Source: Mesorhizobium sp. M9A.F.Ca.ET.002.03.1.2 (GTDB taxonomy: Bacteria > Pseudomonadota > Alphaproteobacteria > Rhizobiales > Rhizobiaceae). From it: a stretch of 64,000 bases of DNA. The stretch spans positions 5,511,001-5,575,000 of the forward strand of contig NZ_CP034443.1 of the NCBI RefSeq assembly GCF_003952365.1. Reading direction: 5' to 3'. Of this stretch, positions 1 to 10,777 are shown piece after piece (the first letter of the stretch is position 1; the number at the start of each line of letters is the position of its first letter). A program made the translations under genes and the position numbers. The notes under the pieces were generated by a model that worked only from the letters and a program-made list of their open reading frames with translations, did not search any database and was not told the DNA's origin.

Positions 1-61
1 CGAACACGGTGATACGTGGCTTGAGCTCGGTGATGTCCGGCTTTTGCAGATTGATGGTCAT
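1..61 (-). CDS. ftsZ: Cell division protein FtsZ, N-terminal fragment
   Basis: Only the first 20 codons are inside the window; the gene continues past the left edge. The translation starts MTINLQKPDITELKPRITVF, which is the conserved start of rhizobial FtsZ, the tubulin-like GTPase that forms the cytokinetic ring. The GTP-binding signature lies outside the window. It follows ftsA by 67 bp on the same strand, the usual order at the end of the dcw cluster. The gap between them could carry a separate promoter, but I see no convincing one. The identification rests on the short N-terminus plus context. Confidence 0.9.
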   Translation of the reverse strand, partial: MTINLQKPDITELKPRITVF

Positions 62-128
62 TGTCTCCGTCCTTTGCCTTTCCCGCCGCTTCGCCGCCGC
101 GGCCGCCTATGGGGCTGTCCCCGTCAAT

Positions 129-1436
129 TTAAAAACTGTCTCTCAACCACTGACTCATTCGATGCAGTTTTCCGCCCGTTCCGGTCATCCTGAGACCAGA
201 AATTCCTTTCGCCGGATGGCTCTCGAAATTCGCCATCTGCGGATAGATCAGAAGCCCGACCGGCGTCGAGAAAGCCGGCCCCTTGGCCGCCTCCGGCAGA
301 CCCGCCACGCCGAGCGGACGGCCGATGCGCACGTTGCGTCCGAGAATGCGGCGCGCCGCCTCGGGCAGGCCGGAAAGCTGGCTGGCGCCGCCGGTCAGCA
401 CGACGCGCTTGCCGACGGCGTTGCCGTAGCCGGACCTGTTCAGCCGGTCGCGCAACAATTCGAGCGTCTCGTCGATGCGTGCCCGGATGATGCGCGTCAT
501 CACCGAACGCGGTATCTGCAGCGGCACCTCGCCATCCTCGCCGATCGGCTGTATCGAGACCAGGTCGCGGTCGTCGGCACTGCCGGGCAGCGCCGAGCCA
601 TGCATCACTTTCAGCCTCTCGGCGGCGTCGAGCGAGGTCGACATGCCCTTGGCCATGTCCAGCGTGACGTGGTTGCCGCCGATGGCGATGGCGTCGCCAT
701 GGACGAACTTGCCTTCCGAAAAGACCGAGATCGTCGTGGTGCCGCCGCCCATGTCGATGCAGGCCGCGCCCATCTCGAGTTCGTCGTCGACCAGTGCGGC
801 AAGCCCGCTGGCATAGGGCGTCGCCACCATGCGCTCGACCGACAGATGCGAGCGGTTGATGCAGAGCTCCAGATTGCGCAAGGGTGCCGCGTCGCCGGTC
901 AGCACATGCATGTCGACGCCGAGCTGGTCGCCGACCATGCCGCGCGGATCACGCACGCCGCGCTCGGCGTCCAGCGAAAAACCGACGGGAAGCGAATGGA
1001 TCACCTCGCGCTCGGCCCGGAGCGCCTGCTTGGCGCCGGCGGCAAGCACGCGCTTGATGTCGGCCTCGTCGGCCTCATGGCCGCCGAGATTGATGGTTGC
1101 CGAGAAGCTCTCGCTCTTCAGCCGGCCGGCCGTCATGTTGACGATCAGTGAATCGACCGTCAGGCCCGCCATGCGCTCAGCGGCATCGACGGCAAGACGG
1201 ATGGCGTGCTCGGCCCTGTCGAGATCGATGACGACGCCCGATTTCACGCCTTGCGATTTCTGGTGGCCGATGCCGATCACCTGGATGCGATGCGAACGCC
1301 CGCGCAGCAGCTTGCCGTCCTCGCGCGGCTTGAGCTTGGCCACCACACAGCAGACCTTGCTCGAACCGACATCCAGCACCGTCAAGGTGCCGGACCGGCG
1401 CGACGAGGCGTCGCCGTTGCCGCCAAGCCAGCTCAT
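129..1436 (-). CDS. ftsA: Cell division protein FtsA
   Basis: FtsA is the actin-like ATPase that tethers FtsZ to the inner membrane and recruits later division proteins. The 435-residue protein starts MSWLGGNGD and soon shows the phosphate-1 motif of the actin fold (LTVLDVGSSKVCCVVA). A second phosphate-binding stretch, CIDMGGGTTTISVF, lies near the middle and an adenosine-type motif, VVLTGGASQLSGL, lies towards the C-terminus. The reading frame is open far upstream, but the start at 1436 is preferred because its ATG overlaps the ftsQ stop as ATGA. The C-terminus ends in a basic, amphipathic stretch (SQWLRDSF), as expected for the membrane-targeting helix. Confidence 0.96.
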   Translation of the reverse strand: MSWLGGNGDASSRRSGTLTVLDVGSSKVCCVVAKLKPREDGKLLRGRSHRIQVIGIGHQKSQGVKSGVVIDLDRAEHAIRLAVDAAERMAGLTVDSLIVNMTAGRLKSESFSATINLGGHEADEADIKRVLAAGAKQALRAEREVIHSLPVGFSLDAERGVRDPRGMVGDQLGVDMHVLTGDAAPLRNLELCINRSHLSVERMVATPYASGLAALVDDELEMGAACIDMGGGTTTISVFSEGKFVHGDAIAIGGNHVTLDMAKGMSTSLDAAERLKVMHGSALPGSADDRDLVSIQPIGEDGEVPLQIPRSVMTRIIRARIDETLELLRDRLNRSGYGNAVGKRVVLTGGASQLSGLPEAARRILGRNVRIGRPLGVAGLPEAAKGPAFSTPVGLLIYPQMANFESHPAKGISGLRMTGTGGKLHRMSQWLRDSF

Positions 1437-2374
1437 ATCTTCGTCTCCGGCTTGCGCTTCGGCATTTTCGGCTTTTCCTTGAGCGCGGCCTCGCGCTGCG
1501 TCGCCGCTTCCGGCGTCAGCTGGACGACGAGGCGGTCGGAAAGACGCATGTCGACGGCGGCGATGTCGCGTGTCAGCAGCCCGTTCTCGCGATCCATCCT
1601 GACCAGATCGGCGATCGCCTGATCCTCGCCATCCTCGGGAAGCTTGACCGTGATTCCGTTCTCCAGCTTCAGGTCCCAACGCCGTTCGCCGATGCGGATA
1701 TAGCCTTTGACCCGCGCGGCAAGCTCCGGATATTTTTCGATCCTGGCAAGGAAATCCGGCGCCTTGGCCGGCGCGCCGGTGCCGACGATCAGCGGCAGCA
1801 ATGCCTGCTTGCCGCCGGAGAACGGCGCGATCACGGCGCCGGACCGCTCGATGACGGAAAGCCCGCTGCCCTGCTGCCAGAGCGCAAAGGGCTCGCGCTC
1901 CTCGATGCGCACCTCCAGCGTATGCGGATAGACCTTGCGCACCGCCGCAACCTCGACCCACGGCAGCGTGGCGATGCGCTCTCGCGCGGCTTCGGCATCG
2001 AAGCCGATCAGCGACGTCCAGCCATCGAGCTGCATCCTGTCGAGAATATCGATCTCGGAGGTTGCGCGGTTGCCGACCACCTTGATCTGCTCGACGGCGA
2101 AGCCGGTGCGGGCGGTGATGCCCTGGACGATGCCGTCGACATGCCCGCCGAGATAGGCGCCATAGGCACTGCCCGATACGAGCAGCGCCGCCGACAGGAT
2201 GGCCGCGGAGAAAGGCGGCGCCTCGAAGTCGCCCTCGCCCAGGCGCGCCAGCACGCGCGCCGGCCGGCGAAGCAGACGCGGCAGCACGAAGTGGTCTAAC
2301 GACAACGGCATGTCGAACAGCGTCGACCCGGTCGCGTCCTTCCCCTTGCCCTGTCCCCACTTCAACGCAGACAC
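1433..2374 (-). CDS. ftsQ: Cell division protein FtsQ
   Basis: FtsQ is the bitopic divisome protein that links FtsA/FtsZ-side components to FtsB-FtsL and FtsW-FtsI. The roughly 313-residue product has a cytoplasmic N-terminus, one membrane helix (around [21 protein letters not shown]) and a POTRA domain beginning near [15 protein letters not shown], followed by the FtsQ beta domain. I chose the GTG at 2374 because GGAGG sits seven bases upstream; the frame is open to an ATG at 2395 with a poorer site. It overlaps the 3' end of ddl by 13 bp and the ftsA start by 4 bp, so translation is probably coupled. The C-terminus is rich in lysine and proline. Confidence 0.94.
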   Translation of the reverse strand: MSALKWGQGKGKDATGSTLFDMPLSLDHFVLPRLLRRPARVLARLGEGDFEAPPFSAAILSAALLVSGSAYGAYLGGHVDGIVQGITARTGFAVEQIKVVGNRATSEIDILDRMQLDGWTSLIGFDAEAARERIATLPWVEVAAVRKVYPHTLEVRIEEREPFALWQQGSGLSVIERSGAVIAPFSGGKQALLPLIVGTGAPAKAPDFLARIEKYPELAARVKGYIRIGERRWDLKLENGITVKLPEDGEDQAIADLVRMDRENGLLTRDIAAVDMRLSDRLVVQLTPEAATQREAALKEKPKMPKRKPETKI

Positions 2375-3287
2375 GAAGCGTCCTCCACCATCCAACTCAA
2401 CAAATCGCCGAACGAGTGTCCCGCCTGCGCAGCGATTTCAGGCACCAAGGATGTCGGCGTCATGCCCGGCTGAGTGTTGACCTCGAGCCAGACAATTTCG
2501 CCGTTCTCGGAGTGTCGATCATCATAACGGAAGTCCGACCGGGAAACGCCCCGGCAGCCGATAGCTTGGTGAGCCTTGAGCGCCAGTGTCTGTATTTTTT
2601 GGTAAATATTCGGTGAAATTTTTGCAGGGCATTCGTGTTTTGATCCGCCCGCGACGTATTTTGAATCATAGTCGTAGAAGGAATGGCCGGTCGGGATGAT
2701 CTCGCAGACGCCGAGCGCCACATCGCCCATCACCGCGCAAGTCAACTCGCGCCCGTGCACGTAGCGCTCCACCATGACGGTGTCGCCATACTTCCAGTCG
2801 GACGAACCGATGACCTGCGGCGGATGCGACTGGCCTTCATGCACGATGACAACGCCGAAGCTCGACCCCTCGTTGACCGGCTTGACAACATAGGGCGGCT
2901 TCATCGGATGCTTGTCCTGGATGGCGAAGCGATCGACCACCTTCGATTCCGCGACCGGAATGCCGACGGCCCTGGCGACCCTCTTGGCTTGCTCCTTGTT
3001 CATGGCGAGCGCCGAGGCGAGCACGCCGGAATGGGTGTAGGGAATGGCAAGATATTCGAGGATGCCCTGGATGGTGCCGTCCTCGCCGAACGGGCCATGC
3101 AGCGCATTGAAGACAACATCAGGCCCGAGCTCGGCGAGCACAGAGCCGACATCGCGCGAAACATCGACGCGAGTGACCCGGTAGCCTTCATTCTCGAGTG
3201 CATCCGCACAGGCCTTCCCCGAAGACAGAGACACGGGCCGCTCGGACGAGAATCCCCCAGCAGAACGGCCACATGCTTGCTTTTCAT
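2362..3287 (-). CDS. ddl: D-alanine--D-alanine ligase, apparent N-terminal frameshift
   Basis: Ddl makes the D-Ala-D-Ala dipeptide for peptidoglycan in an ATP-grasp fold. Visible family features are the SSER/VSLxSG substrate loop, [11 protein letters not shown], the lysine-bearing [12 protein letters not shown] stretch and the C-terminal [15 protein letters not shown] metal and phosphate site. The natural start at 3287 reads [11 protein letters not shown] and then shifts frame: a run of five G at 3254-3258 should be six to give [10 protein letters not shown]. The intact downstream frame can instead open at an ATG at 3297, but that replaces the first beta strand (HVAVLL) with unrelated residues. 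A single-base sequencing error or a real lesion are both possible; an essential gene makes error more likely. Identity is certain, integrity is not. Confidence 0.9.
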
Positions 3288-3365
3288 TTCCCGTCATCCC
3301 CTCTCACGGCGGGCCGGCATCTCTCGATCAGAGCAGTCTTTTGCTCTCACGATTTCCGCGACTTT

Positions 3366-3543
3366 GAGTCCGAGTCTCCCGGCAGGTTGCCCCCCAGACG
3401 GAAAACGCGGGAAACGCGTCGAACGACTCAAATCAGGAAACGCTTTCAGGCAGAGAATCAGAGAGTTGATTCGCTGGCAAGTGCTTACGATTCCGAGAGA
3501 TTCACTTTCCGTAAAAACGGCCACAAAAACTGCGTTGTGAGTC
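3366..3543. promoter_or_regulatory. Cluster of eight GANTC (CcrM) sites upstream of ddl
   Basis: The 316-bp gap between murB and ddl has no gene that I can support. It holds GANTC sites at 3366, 3372, 3425, 3455, 3468, 3489, 3499 and 3539, eight in 178 bp, where about one would be expected by chance. GANTC is the site of the cell-cycle methyltransferase CcrM in Alphaproteobacteria. The gap is the only long break in the cluster, so it probably carries a promoter for ddl-ftsQ-ftsA(-ftsZ). No clear CtrA box (TTAA-N7-TTAA) was found. Confidence 0.6.
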
Positions 3544-3613
3544 TTTGGCGCAACGGTCGCGCGGTGATTTCAGACCATTTGAAGTTCAAGCATCACATGA
3601 ACATCCGACAGCG

Positions 3614-4579
3614 CTAAAGTAGCTGTCCGAGGAATTCCTGGACTTCGTGCCCCGGCCGGAAATTACCGATGCGCTTGATTTCCCAGTGCAGCCGGATGCC
3701 CGACTTTTCGAGCACGCGCGCGCGCACCGTCTCGCCGAGATATTCGAGGTCGTAGCCGGTCGCGGTTCCCGTGTTGATCATGAAGTTGCAATGCATCGGC
3801 GACATCTGCGCACCGCCGATCATCAGCCCCCGACACCCCGCTTTGTCGATCTCTTTCCAGGCCGAGGTGCCTTCCGGATTCTTGAATGTCGAGCCGCCGG
3901 TCTTTTCGCGGATCGGCTGCACGGTCTCGCGATGGTGCTGGACAGCATCCATCGCCGCCTTGATCTTGGCCTTGTCTTCCAGAACACCTTCGAACAGTGC
4001 CGATGTGAAGATCAACCCTTCAGGCGCTGCCGAATGGCGATAGGCGTAGCCCATATCGGCGTTACCAAGCGTATGCACATTGCCCTTGCGGTCGAGCGCC
4101 CGCACCTCGACGACGCGCTCGCGCGTCTCGGCGCCGTTGGCGCCGGCGTTCATCCGCAGCGCGCCGCCGACGGCGCCCGGAATGCCGTGGTAAAAATCAA
4201 AGCCGCCGATGCCAGCCTGGTAGGCAACGGCTGCAAGGCGCTTGTCGGGCGTGGCAGCCCCCGCCTTGATGGTGGTCGGCGCAATCACTTCGGCCTCGCC
4301 GAAGCCCTTGGCCGAAAGCCGGATGACGAAGCCCGCAATGCCGCCGTCGCGGACAAGCAGGTTCGAGCCGACGCCGACGACGGTCAGCGGTATTTCTTCG
4401 GGAACCGCCCGCAGGAATGCGACGAGATCGTCCTCGTCGGCCGGCTGAAACAGCGCGTCGGCCAGCCCGCCGGCGCGGAACCAGGTGATCTTGTCCATCT
4501 CGGCATTGGGCGTGATGCGGCCGCGCAGGCCGGCAAGCCGGCCGCCAAGCTTGTCGATCAATGCCTGGCCGCGCATCAT
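3614..4579 (-). CDS. murB: UDP-N-acetylenolpyruvoylglucosamine reductase MurB
   Basis: MurB is the flavoenzyme that reduces UDP-GlcNAc-enolpyruvate with NADPH to UDP-MurNAc in the cytoplasm. The 321-residue protein shows an N-terminal FAD-binding domain with [15 protein letters not shown] and [14 protein letters not shown], then the [16 protein letters not shown] loop, and a C-terminal substrate domain with GGSTFKNP, containing the conserved serine, and [21 protein letters not shown]. The start is the first of two adjacent ATGs at 4579/4576; the first overlaps the murC stop as ATGA. A longer upstream reading is only an open-frame extension into murC. It is the last gene before the 316-bp gap in the operon. 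Confidence 0.96.
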   Translation of the reverse strand: MMRGQALIDKLGGRLAGLRGRITPNAEMDKITWFRAGGLADALFQPADEDDLVAFLRAVPEEIPLTVVGVGSNLLVRDGGIAGFVIRLSAKGFGEAEVIAPTTIKAGAATPDKRLAAVAYQAGIGGFDFYHGIPGAVGGALRMNAGANGAETRERVVEVRALDRKGNVHTLGNADMGYAYRHSAAPEGLIFTSALFEGVLEDKAKIKAAMDAVQHHRETVQPIREKTGGSTFKNPEGTSAWKEIDKAGCRGLMIGGAQMSPMHCNFMINTGTATGYDLEYLGETVRARVLEKSGIRLHWEIKRIGNFRPGHEVQEFLGQLL

Positions 4580-5982
4580 GAGGCCGTCCCGCCGAGTTCC
4601 CCGGGCAGCGCGTAAGCCCATTGCGTGATGTTGCCGGCGCCGAGGAAGACGATGAGATCGCCTGGTTTCGCCAGGTCGCGGATAACAGGCGCAATCGCCG
4701 CTGGGCCTTCGATGTAGCGTGCGTCGCGATGGCCGCCGGCGCGGATGCGCGACACCAGTACCTCGGACGTCACCCCGTCGATCGGCTCTTCGCCTGCCGC
4801 ATAGACCGGCGCCACCATCACCGTGTCGGCATCGTTGAAGCAGACGGAAAACTCGTCGAACAGGTCATGCAGCCGGGTGAAGCGGTGCGGCTGGGCAATG
4901 GCGATGACGCGGCCCTTGGCGGCGTCGCGCGCCGCCTTCAGAACCGCCGTGATCTCGACCGGATGATGGCCGTAATCGTCGAAGATTTCGACGCCGTTCC
5001 ACGAACCGGTACGGGTGAAGCGCCGCTTGACGCCGGCGAAGGACGACAGGCCCTTCCTGATCGCCTCGGCCGAAAGGCCGAGCTCATGCGCGACGGCGAT
5101 CGCCGCGGTCGCGTTGGAGACGTTGTGACGGCCGGGCATCGGCAGGCGCAGGCCCGATATCGTCGACTGGCCGCGGGTCTTGCGGTCGCGGATCACCACG
5201 TCGAATTCCGAGGTCGGGCCGTCCATCCGGTGATTGGTGAAACGCACGTCGGCCTGCGCGTTCTCGCCATAGGTGATGACGCGCCGGTCCTCGATGCGGC
5301 TGACCAGCGCCTGCACCTCCGGGTGGTCGGTGCACATGACGCCGAAACCGTAGAACGGCACGTTCTCGACGAACTGACGAAAGGCCTCGCGCACCTTTTC
5401 GAAGGAGCCGTAATGGTCGAGATGCTCCGGGTCGATGTTGGTGACGACGGCAATCTCGGCCGGCAGCTTCAGGAAGGTGCCGTCGCTCTCATCGGCCTCG
5501 ACCACCATCCACTCGCCATCGCCCATGCGGGCGTTTGTGCCATAGGCATTGATGATGCCGCCATTGATCACGGTCGGATCGAGCCCGCCGGCTTCGAGCA
5601 GCGTCGCCACCATCGAGGTCGTCGTCGTCTTGCCGTGCGTGCCGCCGATGGCCACCGCCTGCCGGAAGCGCATCAGCTCGGCCAGCATCTCGGCGCGACG
5701 GACGACGGGAAGCAGTTTTTCGCGCGCGGCCTTCAGCTCCGGATTGGATTTCTTGATCGCCGTCGAGACGACAACCACTTCGGCATCGCCGATGTTGTCG
5801 GCGTGATGACCGACAAAGCACTCGATGCCTTCGTCGCGCAGCCGCTGCACATTGGCGCTGTCGGCCTGGTCGGACCCTTGCACCTTGTAGCCGAGATTGT
5901 GCAGCACCTCGGCGATGCCGCTCATGCCGATTCCGCCGATGCCGATGAAATGCACAAGGCCGATCGTCTGCGGCATCTTCAT
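4576..5982 (-). CDS. murC: UDP-N-acetylmuramate--L-alanine ligase MurC
   Basis: MurC attaches L-alanine to UDP-MurNAc using ATP, the first step of stem-peptide assembly. The 468-residue product has the N-terminal Rossmann-like UDP-binding motif [15 protein letters not shown], the Mur-ligase P-loop [11 protein letters not shown] near residue 113, the central-domain [12 protein letters not shown], and the [10 protein letters not shown] motif typical of MurC. Length is normal for the family. The gene overlaps murG by 4 bp (start 5982, murG stop 5979) and murB by 4 bp, fitting translational coupling throughout the mur block. Confidence 0.97.
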   Translation of the reverse strand: MKMPQTIGLVHFIGIGGIGMSGIAEVLHNLGYKVQGSDQADSANVQRLRDEGIECFVGHHADNIGDAEVVVVSTAIKKSNPELKAAREKLLPVVRRAEMLAELMRFRQAVAIGGTHGKTTTTSMVATLLEAGGLDPTVINGGIINAYGTNARMGDGEWMVVEADESDGTFLKLPAEIAVVTNIDPEHLDHYGSFEKVREAFRQFVENVPFYGFGVMCTDHPEVQALVSRIEDRRVITYGENAQADVRFTNHRMDGPTSEFDVVIRDRKTRGQSTISGLRLPMPGRHNVSNATAAIAVAHELGLSAEAIRKGLSSFAGVKRRFTRTGSWNGVEIFDDYGHHPVEITAVLKAARDAAKGRVIAIAQPHRFTRLHDLFDEFSVCFNDADTVMVAPVYAAGEEPIDGVTSEVLVSRIRAGGHRDARYIEGPAAIAPVIRDLAKPGDLIVFLGAGNITQWAYALPGELGGTAS

Positions 5983-7106
5983 GCGTGCGTCTCCTTCCTG
6001 AAGTCCGAAACGGTTTTCTTCGACGCAATAGCCTCTGTCAGATCAGCGAGCAACCGTGCCGCCTCTGGTTTTCCGGCCGATTTCGCCGCCGCCGCCATTG
6101 CGGTCAGCCGCTCCGGATCGTCCATCAAGGCCCCGACGAGCGTGGCGATGCGCTCGGACGAAAGCGAGGATTGCGGGTGCACTTCGGCGCCACCTGCCGC
6201 GGCCAATGCCGCGGCATTGGCCGCCTGGTCGTGGTCGAGCGCATACGGATAGGGCACCAGCAGCGCCGGTCGGCCGACCACCGCGATTTCCGATACAGTC
6301 GATGCGCCGGACCGCGACATCACCAGATGCGCCGCAGCCATGCGCGCCGCCATGTCGGTGAAGAAGGGCGACACCTCGGCCTCGACGCCAAGGGCAGCAT
6401 AGGCCGCCCTTACCCGCTCCACATCGTCGGCGCGGGCCTGCTGCGTTATCACCAGCCGCTTGCGTTGTGCGTCGGAAAGCTGCCCGACCGCCGCCGGCAT
6501 TGCATCGGAAAAGAACTGTGCCCCCTGGCTGCCGCCGAACACCAGAAACCGGAACGGCTGCTCGCCCGTAGACGCCACATAGGGCGTCCTTGCCGCCTCC
6601 AGCACTTGCGGCCTGACCGGATTGCCTGTCGTCATCGTCTTGACGCCCGCAGCGCTTGAATCTTCCGGCAAAAACCCGCCGGCAATGGCATCGACGCGGC
6701 CGGCCAGCGCCCGGTTGGCGCGCCCCATCACCGCGTTCTGCTCGTGGATCAGCGTCGGCACCTTGCGCCGCGTCGCGGCATAGAGCGGCGGCAGCGTCGG
6801 ATAGCCGCCGAACCCGACCACGACGGCGGGCTTGATCCGGCCGATCACGACGGATGCCTGGCGCACGCCGCCCCAGATCTTCCAGAAAGCGGCGAGCACG
6901 GCAAAAGGATTTTTCGAACTCATCGTCGCCGACTGGATCGGATGGATGCTGGCTGCCGGAAATTGGCCGGCAAAACGCTCGGCACGGTCATCGGTGGCCA
7001 GATGCACCGTCCAGCCGCGCCTGGTCAGCTCGTGCGCCAGCGCCTCGGCCGGGAACAGATGCCCGCCGGTGCCGCCGGCCGCCAGAAGGATGACCCCCTT
7101 CGCCAT
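5979..7106 (-). CDS. murG: Undecaprenyldiphospho-muramoylpentapeptide beta-N-acetylglucosaminyltransferase MurG
   Basis: MurG transfers GlcNAc to lipid I, forming lipid II on the inner face of the membrane. The 375-residue GT-B protein starts [20 protein letters not shown], which includes the N-terminal glycine-rich loop, and has [16 protein letters not shown] and the LVFGGSQGA loop of the C-terminal domain, followed by the donor-binding [13 protein letters not shown] region and [14 protein letters not shown]. All key family motifs are present. It starts 1 bp after the ftsW stop and overlaps murC by 4 bp, so it is mid-operon. Confidence 0.97.
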   Translation of the reverse strand: MAKGVILLAAGGTGGHLFPAEALAHELTRRGWTVHLATDDRAERFAGQFPAASIHPIQSATMSSKNPFAVLAAFWKIWGGVRQASVVIGRIKPAVVVGFGGYPTLPPLYAATRRKVPTLIHEQNAVMGRANRALAGRVDAIAGGFLPEDSSAAGVKTMTTGNPVRPQVLEAARTPYVASTGEQPFRFLVFGGSQGAQFFSDAMPAAVGQLSDAQRKRLVITQQARADDVERVRAAYAALGVEAEVSPFFTDMAARMAAAHLVMSRSGASTVSEIAVVGRPALLVPYPYALDHDQAANAAALAAAGGAEVHPQSSLSSERIATLVGALMDDPERLTAMAAAAKSAGKPEAARLLADLTEAIASKKTVSDFRKETHA

Positions 7107-7107
7107 T

Positions 7108-8259
7108 TCATTCCGCCGGCATGGCGCGCTGCGACGGCGCGAAGCCCAACTGCTTGCGCTTTTCCGGCCGCCTGCGTGTCAGCGCCAGCACCATGCCCAT
7201 CGAGATGGCAATGGCGATCTGCGAGGAGCCGCCATAGGAGATGAACGGCAAGGTCATGCCCTTGGCCGGCATCAACTGCAGATTGACGGCCATGTTGATG
7301 ACCGACTGCAGACCGAAAACCGTGACCAGGCCGCCAACAGCATAGCGCGTGAAGTCGTCCTGCTCCTTGAGCGCGGTGCTGAGCCCGCGCAGCACGATGA
7401 AGGCGAAGATGGTCATGATGAAGAAGCACATGATCAGTCCGAACTCCTCGCCGGCCACCGAGAAGACGAAATCGGCATGGCTGTCGGGTATGACCCGCTT
7501 GACGGTGCCCTCGCCCGGCCCTACGCCGAACCAGCCGCCGTTGATCAGCGCATCGCGGCCCATGTCGACCTGGAACGTGTCGCCTTCGCCGGTCATGAAG
7601 CGGTCGATGCGGCCGGCGACGTGCGGAAACACCGTATAGGCGGCGAACACGCCGCCGATGCCGATAGCGCCCAGCGCGATGATCCACAGCCATGGCAACC
7701 CGGCCATGAAGAACATCACCCCCCAGGTGCCGAGCACCAGCATGGTCTGGCCGAAATCCGGCTGCGCCACCAGCAGCGAGATGACGAGGGCCAGCAGCAG
7801 CATGGCGAACAGATTGCCCGGAATGTCGGGCTGGCGCTTGTGTTCGGCAAACAGCCAGGCACAGATGACGACGAATGCCGGCTTCAGGAATTCCGACGGC
7901 TGGATCGACACGCCGGCGAGCGACACCCAGCGGCGCGCGCCCTTCACCTCGACGCCGATGTAGAGAACCGCCACCATCAGCACCAGCATGATGCACAGCA
8001 TGACCAGGGCCATGCGTCTGATCTGCCGCGATTCCATGAAGGAGACGGCCAGCATCACGCCAAGGGCGGGGATGGTGAAGATGATCTGGCGTGTGGCGAA
8101 GTGGAAACTGTCGAGGCCGATGCGCTGGGCCACCGCCGGGCTCGCCGCGAAGGACAGCACGATGCCGAGCCCCATCAGCGAGAGGAACGCAGCCAGGAAC
8201 CAGCGATCGACCGTCCACCACCAGGTGGCAACCGGGCTTTTGTCGAGACGGCTTTGCAT
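7108..8259 (-). CDS. ftsW: SEDS peptidoglycan glycosyltransferase FtsW
   Basis: FtsW polymerises lipid II into glycan strands at the septum together with FtsI. The 383-residue protein is strongly hydrophobic with about ten membrane segments. SEDS signatures are visible: [26 protein letters not shown], the extracellular [23 protein letters not shown] loop region, and the C-terminal [16 protein letters not shown] motif. The product ends with a short basic cytoplasmic tail. It sits between murD and murG; the start codon abuts the murD stop. Distinction from RodA rests on the dcw context. Confidence 0.96.
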   Translation of the reverse strand: MQSRLDKSPVATWWWTVDRWFLAAFLSLMGLGIVLSFAASPAVAQRIGLDSFHFATRQIIFTIPALGVMLAVSFMESRQIRRMALVMLCIMLVLMVAVLYIGVEVKGARRWVSLAGVSIQPSEFLKPAFVVICAWLFAEHKRQPDIPGNLFAMLLLALVISLLVAQPDFGQTMLVLGTWGVMFFMAGLPWLWIIALGAIGIGGVFAAYTVFPHVAGRIDRFMTGEGDTFQVDMGRDALINGGWFGVGPGEGTVKRVIPDSHADFVFSVAGEEFGLIMCFFIMTIFAFIVLRGLSTALKEQDDFTRYAVGGLVTVFGLQSVINMAVNLQLMPAKGMTLPFISYGGSSQIAIAISMGMVLALTRRRPEKRKQLGFAPSQRAMPAE

Positions 8260-9662
8260 TATCGTGTCCCTCCGATGGGCTTCACGCCATCAATAGCGCT
8301 CGCGGCCTGCCTGAAGGCTTCGCCGCGCACTTCGAAATTCTTGAACTGGTCGAAACTGGCGCAGGCCGGCGAAAGCAGCACCACCACCTCGCCATTGCCA
8401 TCATCGCTCGCCGCGTCGCTTGCGGCGTGTTCGACCGCCGCGGCCAGCGTGCCTGAGATCTCATAAGGCACCGCCTCGCCGAGCGTCGCCGAAAAGGCCG
8501 GTGCGGCCTCGCCGATCAGATAGGCCTTGGCAATACGCGGAAAGAGGCCGCGCAACGGCTCGATGCCGCCCTCCTTCGGCAACCCGCCGGCGATCCAGTA
8601 GATGCGCGCAAAGCTGGACAATGCGGGCGCTGCCGCATCGGCATTGGTCGCCTTGGAATCGTTGATGAACAGCACATGACCCTTGCGGCCGACCTGCTCC
8701 ATGCGGTGCGCCAGCCCGGGAAAGCTCTCCAGCCCCGACTGGATCTCGCCCAGCTCGAGCCCGACCTTGAGGCAGGCGGCGACGGCGGCCAGTGCATTCT
8801 GCGCATTGTGCTGGCCGCGCAGCGAGCCGATGCCTTCGAGAAAGGCAACGCGACTGTAACGGCCATGCACCGCTTCCATCAGATTGGTGCCGTCGGCGAA
8901 GTAGCCGTCGGTCAGCGGCAGGCGCCTGGAAATGCGGATGACGTGCCGACCTGCCCGTTCCAGCCGGTCGGCGGCCTGGGCGCACCAGGAATCATCGACA
9001 CCGAGGATGGCGGTTTCGCTGCCGGCTACCAGCCGTTCCTTGATCGCGGCGTAGTGCTGCATCGTGCCGTGGCGGTCGAGGTGATCCGGCGTCAGGTTGA
9101 GAAGGACGCCGGCGGTCGGATTGATCGAGGGCGCGAGGTCGATCTGGTAGGACGAGCATTCCACGACATAGTGCCGCCCCGGCTCCGGCGGATCGAGCGT
9201 CATCACCGCGCGACCGATATTGCCGCCCATCTGCGTGTCGCGCCCGGCCGATTTCAGGATATGCGCCGTCAGCGCCGTGGTCGTCGATTTGCCGTTGGTG
9301 CCGGTGATGGCAATGAAGGGTGCTGCCGGCGCCAGCAAGGTCCGCTCGCGGCAGAAAAGCTCGATGTCGCCAATGATCTCGACGCCTGCAGCGCGCGCCA
9401 GTTCCACTGTCCAGTGCGGCTTCGGATGCGTCAGCGGCACGCCGGGCGACAGCACGAAGGCCGAGAATTTCGCCCAGTCGGCGCCGTGCAGATCGCCGGT
9501 CGCGATGCCGACGGCCGCGGCCTTGCCGACGCTGTCGGGATTGTCGTCCCAGGCCAGCACATCCGCTCCGCCCTCGATCAGCGCGCGCGCCGTGGCGACC
9601 CCCGAGCCGCCGAGCCCGAAGAGCGAAACGCGCTTGCCTGCGAAGGATGCGGCGGGGATCAA
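8259..9662 (-). CDS. murD: UDP-N-acetylmuramoyl-L-alanine--D-glutamate ligase MurD
   Basis: MurD adds D-glutamate to UDP-MurNAc-L-Ala in the cytoplasm. The 467-residue protein opens with a UDP-binding motif ([14 protein letters not shown]), carries the Mur-ligase P-loop [14 protein letters not shown] near residue 119, and has [13 protein letters not shown] and the C-terminal [14 protein letters not shown] signature that is characteristic of Mur[23 protein letters not shown] near the end is also a MurD hallmark. It lies 8 bp downstream of mraY and overlaps ftsW by one base. No anomalies are seen. Confidence 0.97.
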   Translation of the reverse strand: MIPAASFAGKRVSLFGLGGSGVATARALIEGGADVLAWDDNPDSVGKAAAVGIATGDLHGADWAKFSAFVLSPGVPLTHPKPHWTVELARAAGVEIIGDIELFCRERTLLAPAAPFIAITGTNGKSTTTALTAHILKSAGRDTQMGGNIGRAVMTLDPPEPGRHYVVECSSYQIDLAPSINPTAGVLLNLTPDHLDRHGTMQHYAAIKERLVAGSETAILGVDDSWCAQAADRLERAGRHVIRISRRLPLTDGYFADGTNLMEAVHGRYSRVAFLEGIGSLRGQHNAQNALAAVAACLKVGLELGEIQSGLESFPGLAHRMEQVGRKGHVLFINDSKATNADAAAPALSSFARIYWIAGGLPKEGGIEPLRGLFPRIAKAYLIGEAAPAFSATLGEAVPYEISGTLAAAVEHAASDAASDDGNGEVVVLLSPACASFDQFKNFEVRGEAFRQAASAIDGVKPIGGTR

Positions 9663-9670
9663 GCGGCCTC

Positions 9671-10753
9671 CTATCTGAGCTTCAGGGTCGACAGGCCGAC
9701 CAGCGCCAGGATGACGGCGATGATCCAGAAGCGGATCACCACCTGGCTTTCGGTCCAGCCGAGCTTTTCGAAATGATGGTGGATCGGCGCCATCAGGAAC
9801 ACGCGCTTGCCGGTCATCTTGAAGTAGCCGACCTGGATGATGACCGACAGGATCTCGACGACGAACAGGCCGCCGACGATAACCAGCACGATCTCATGCT
9901 TGGTGGCGACCGCGACCGTGCCGATCAGGCCACCCAGGGCCAGCGAGCCGGTATCGCCCATGAAGATCGCCGCCGGCGGCGCGTTGAACCACAGGAAGCC
10001 GAGGCCGGCGCCGATCACCGCGCCGAGGACCACCGCCAGTTCGCCGGTGCCGGGCACGAAATGGATCTGCAGATATTCGGCGAACACCGCATTGCCGGAG
10101 AGATAGGCGATCACGCCGAAGGACGCCGCCGCGATCATGATCGGCACGATCGCCAGCCCGTCGAGGCCATCGGTCAGGTTCACCGCATTGCCGGCGCCGA
10201 CGATGACGAAGCAGGAGAACGGGATGAAGAACCAGCCGAGGTTGATGAGAAATTCCTTGGCGAAAGGGAAAGTCAGCGACGACGAGAACGGCGCCTGGCC
10301 GTTGTGCATGATCACCCAGGCGGCGATGCCGGCGATGACGAATTCAAGCCCCAGCCGCGCCTTGCCGGAAAAGCCGAGATGCGATTGCTTGGTCACCTTG
10401 AGATAATCGTCGTAGAAGCCGATCGAGCCGAAACCCAGCGTCACCAGCAGCACCACCCAGACATAGATGCTGGACAGGTTCGCCCATAGCAGCGACGAGC
10501 CGACGATGCCGCACAGGATCATCAGCCCGCCCATGGTCGGCGTGCCGGCTTTCTTGAAATGCGTCTGCGGCCCGTCGGCGCGGATCGGCTGGCCCTTGCC
10601 CTGCCGCAGCCTCAGCGAATTGATGATGGCCGGCCCGAAGATGAAGACGATCAGCGCCGCGGTGATCAGCGCGCCGCCGGTACGGAAGGTTATGTAGCGG
10701 AAGACGTTGAAGACCGAGATCTTGTCCGCGAATTCGACGAGCAGTGTGAACAT
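9671..10753 (-). CDS. mraY: Phospho-N-acetylmuramoyl-pentapeptide transferase MraY
   Basis: MraY transfers phospho-MurNAc-pentapeptide to undecaprenyl phosphate, forming lipid I at the inner membrane. The 360-residue protein has about ten hydrophobic segments and the family motifs: [19 protein letters not shown] (the paired aspartates), [13 protein letters not shown] with the catalytic aspartate, [11 protein letters not shown], and the histidine-rich [12 protein letters not shown] loop close to the C-terminus. Length is standard. It lies between murF, 24 bp upstream, and murD, 8 bp downstream. Confidence 0.97.
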   Translation of the reverse strand: MFTLLVEFADKISVFNVFRYITFRTGGALITAALIVFIFGPAIINSLRLRQGKGQPIRADGPQTHFKKAGTPTMGGLMILCGIVGSSLLWANLSSIYVWVVLLVTLGFGSIGFYDDYLKVTKQSHLGFSGKARLGLEFVIAGIAAWVIMHNGQAPFSSSLTFPFAKEFLINLGWFFIPFSCFVIVGAGNAVNLTDGLDGLAIVPIMIAAASFGVIAYLSGNAVFAEYLQIHFVPGTGELAVVLGAVIGAGLGFLWFNAPPAAIFMGDTGSLALGGLIGTVAVATKHEIVLVIVGGLFVVEILSVIIQVGYFKMTGKRVFLMAPIHHHFEKLGWTESQVVIRFWIIAVILALVGLSTLKLR

Positions 10754-10777
10754 GCGATGCGGTCCCCGGACCTGGCT

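Noticed and set aside
3298..3613. CtrA binding site upstream of ddl
   Set aside because: No TTAA-N7-TTAA pair was found in the gap; only GANTC sites stand out.
2683..8466. Long plus-strand open frames opposite the dcw genes (for example 4621-6252 and 6832-8466)
   Set aside because: They are antisense shadows caused by high GC at codon third positions; translations are Arg/His/Asp-rich with no family motifs and they lie fully over well-supported genes.
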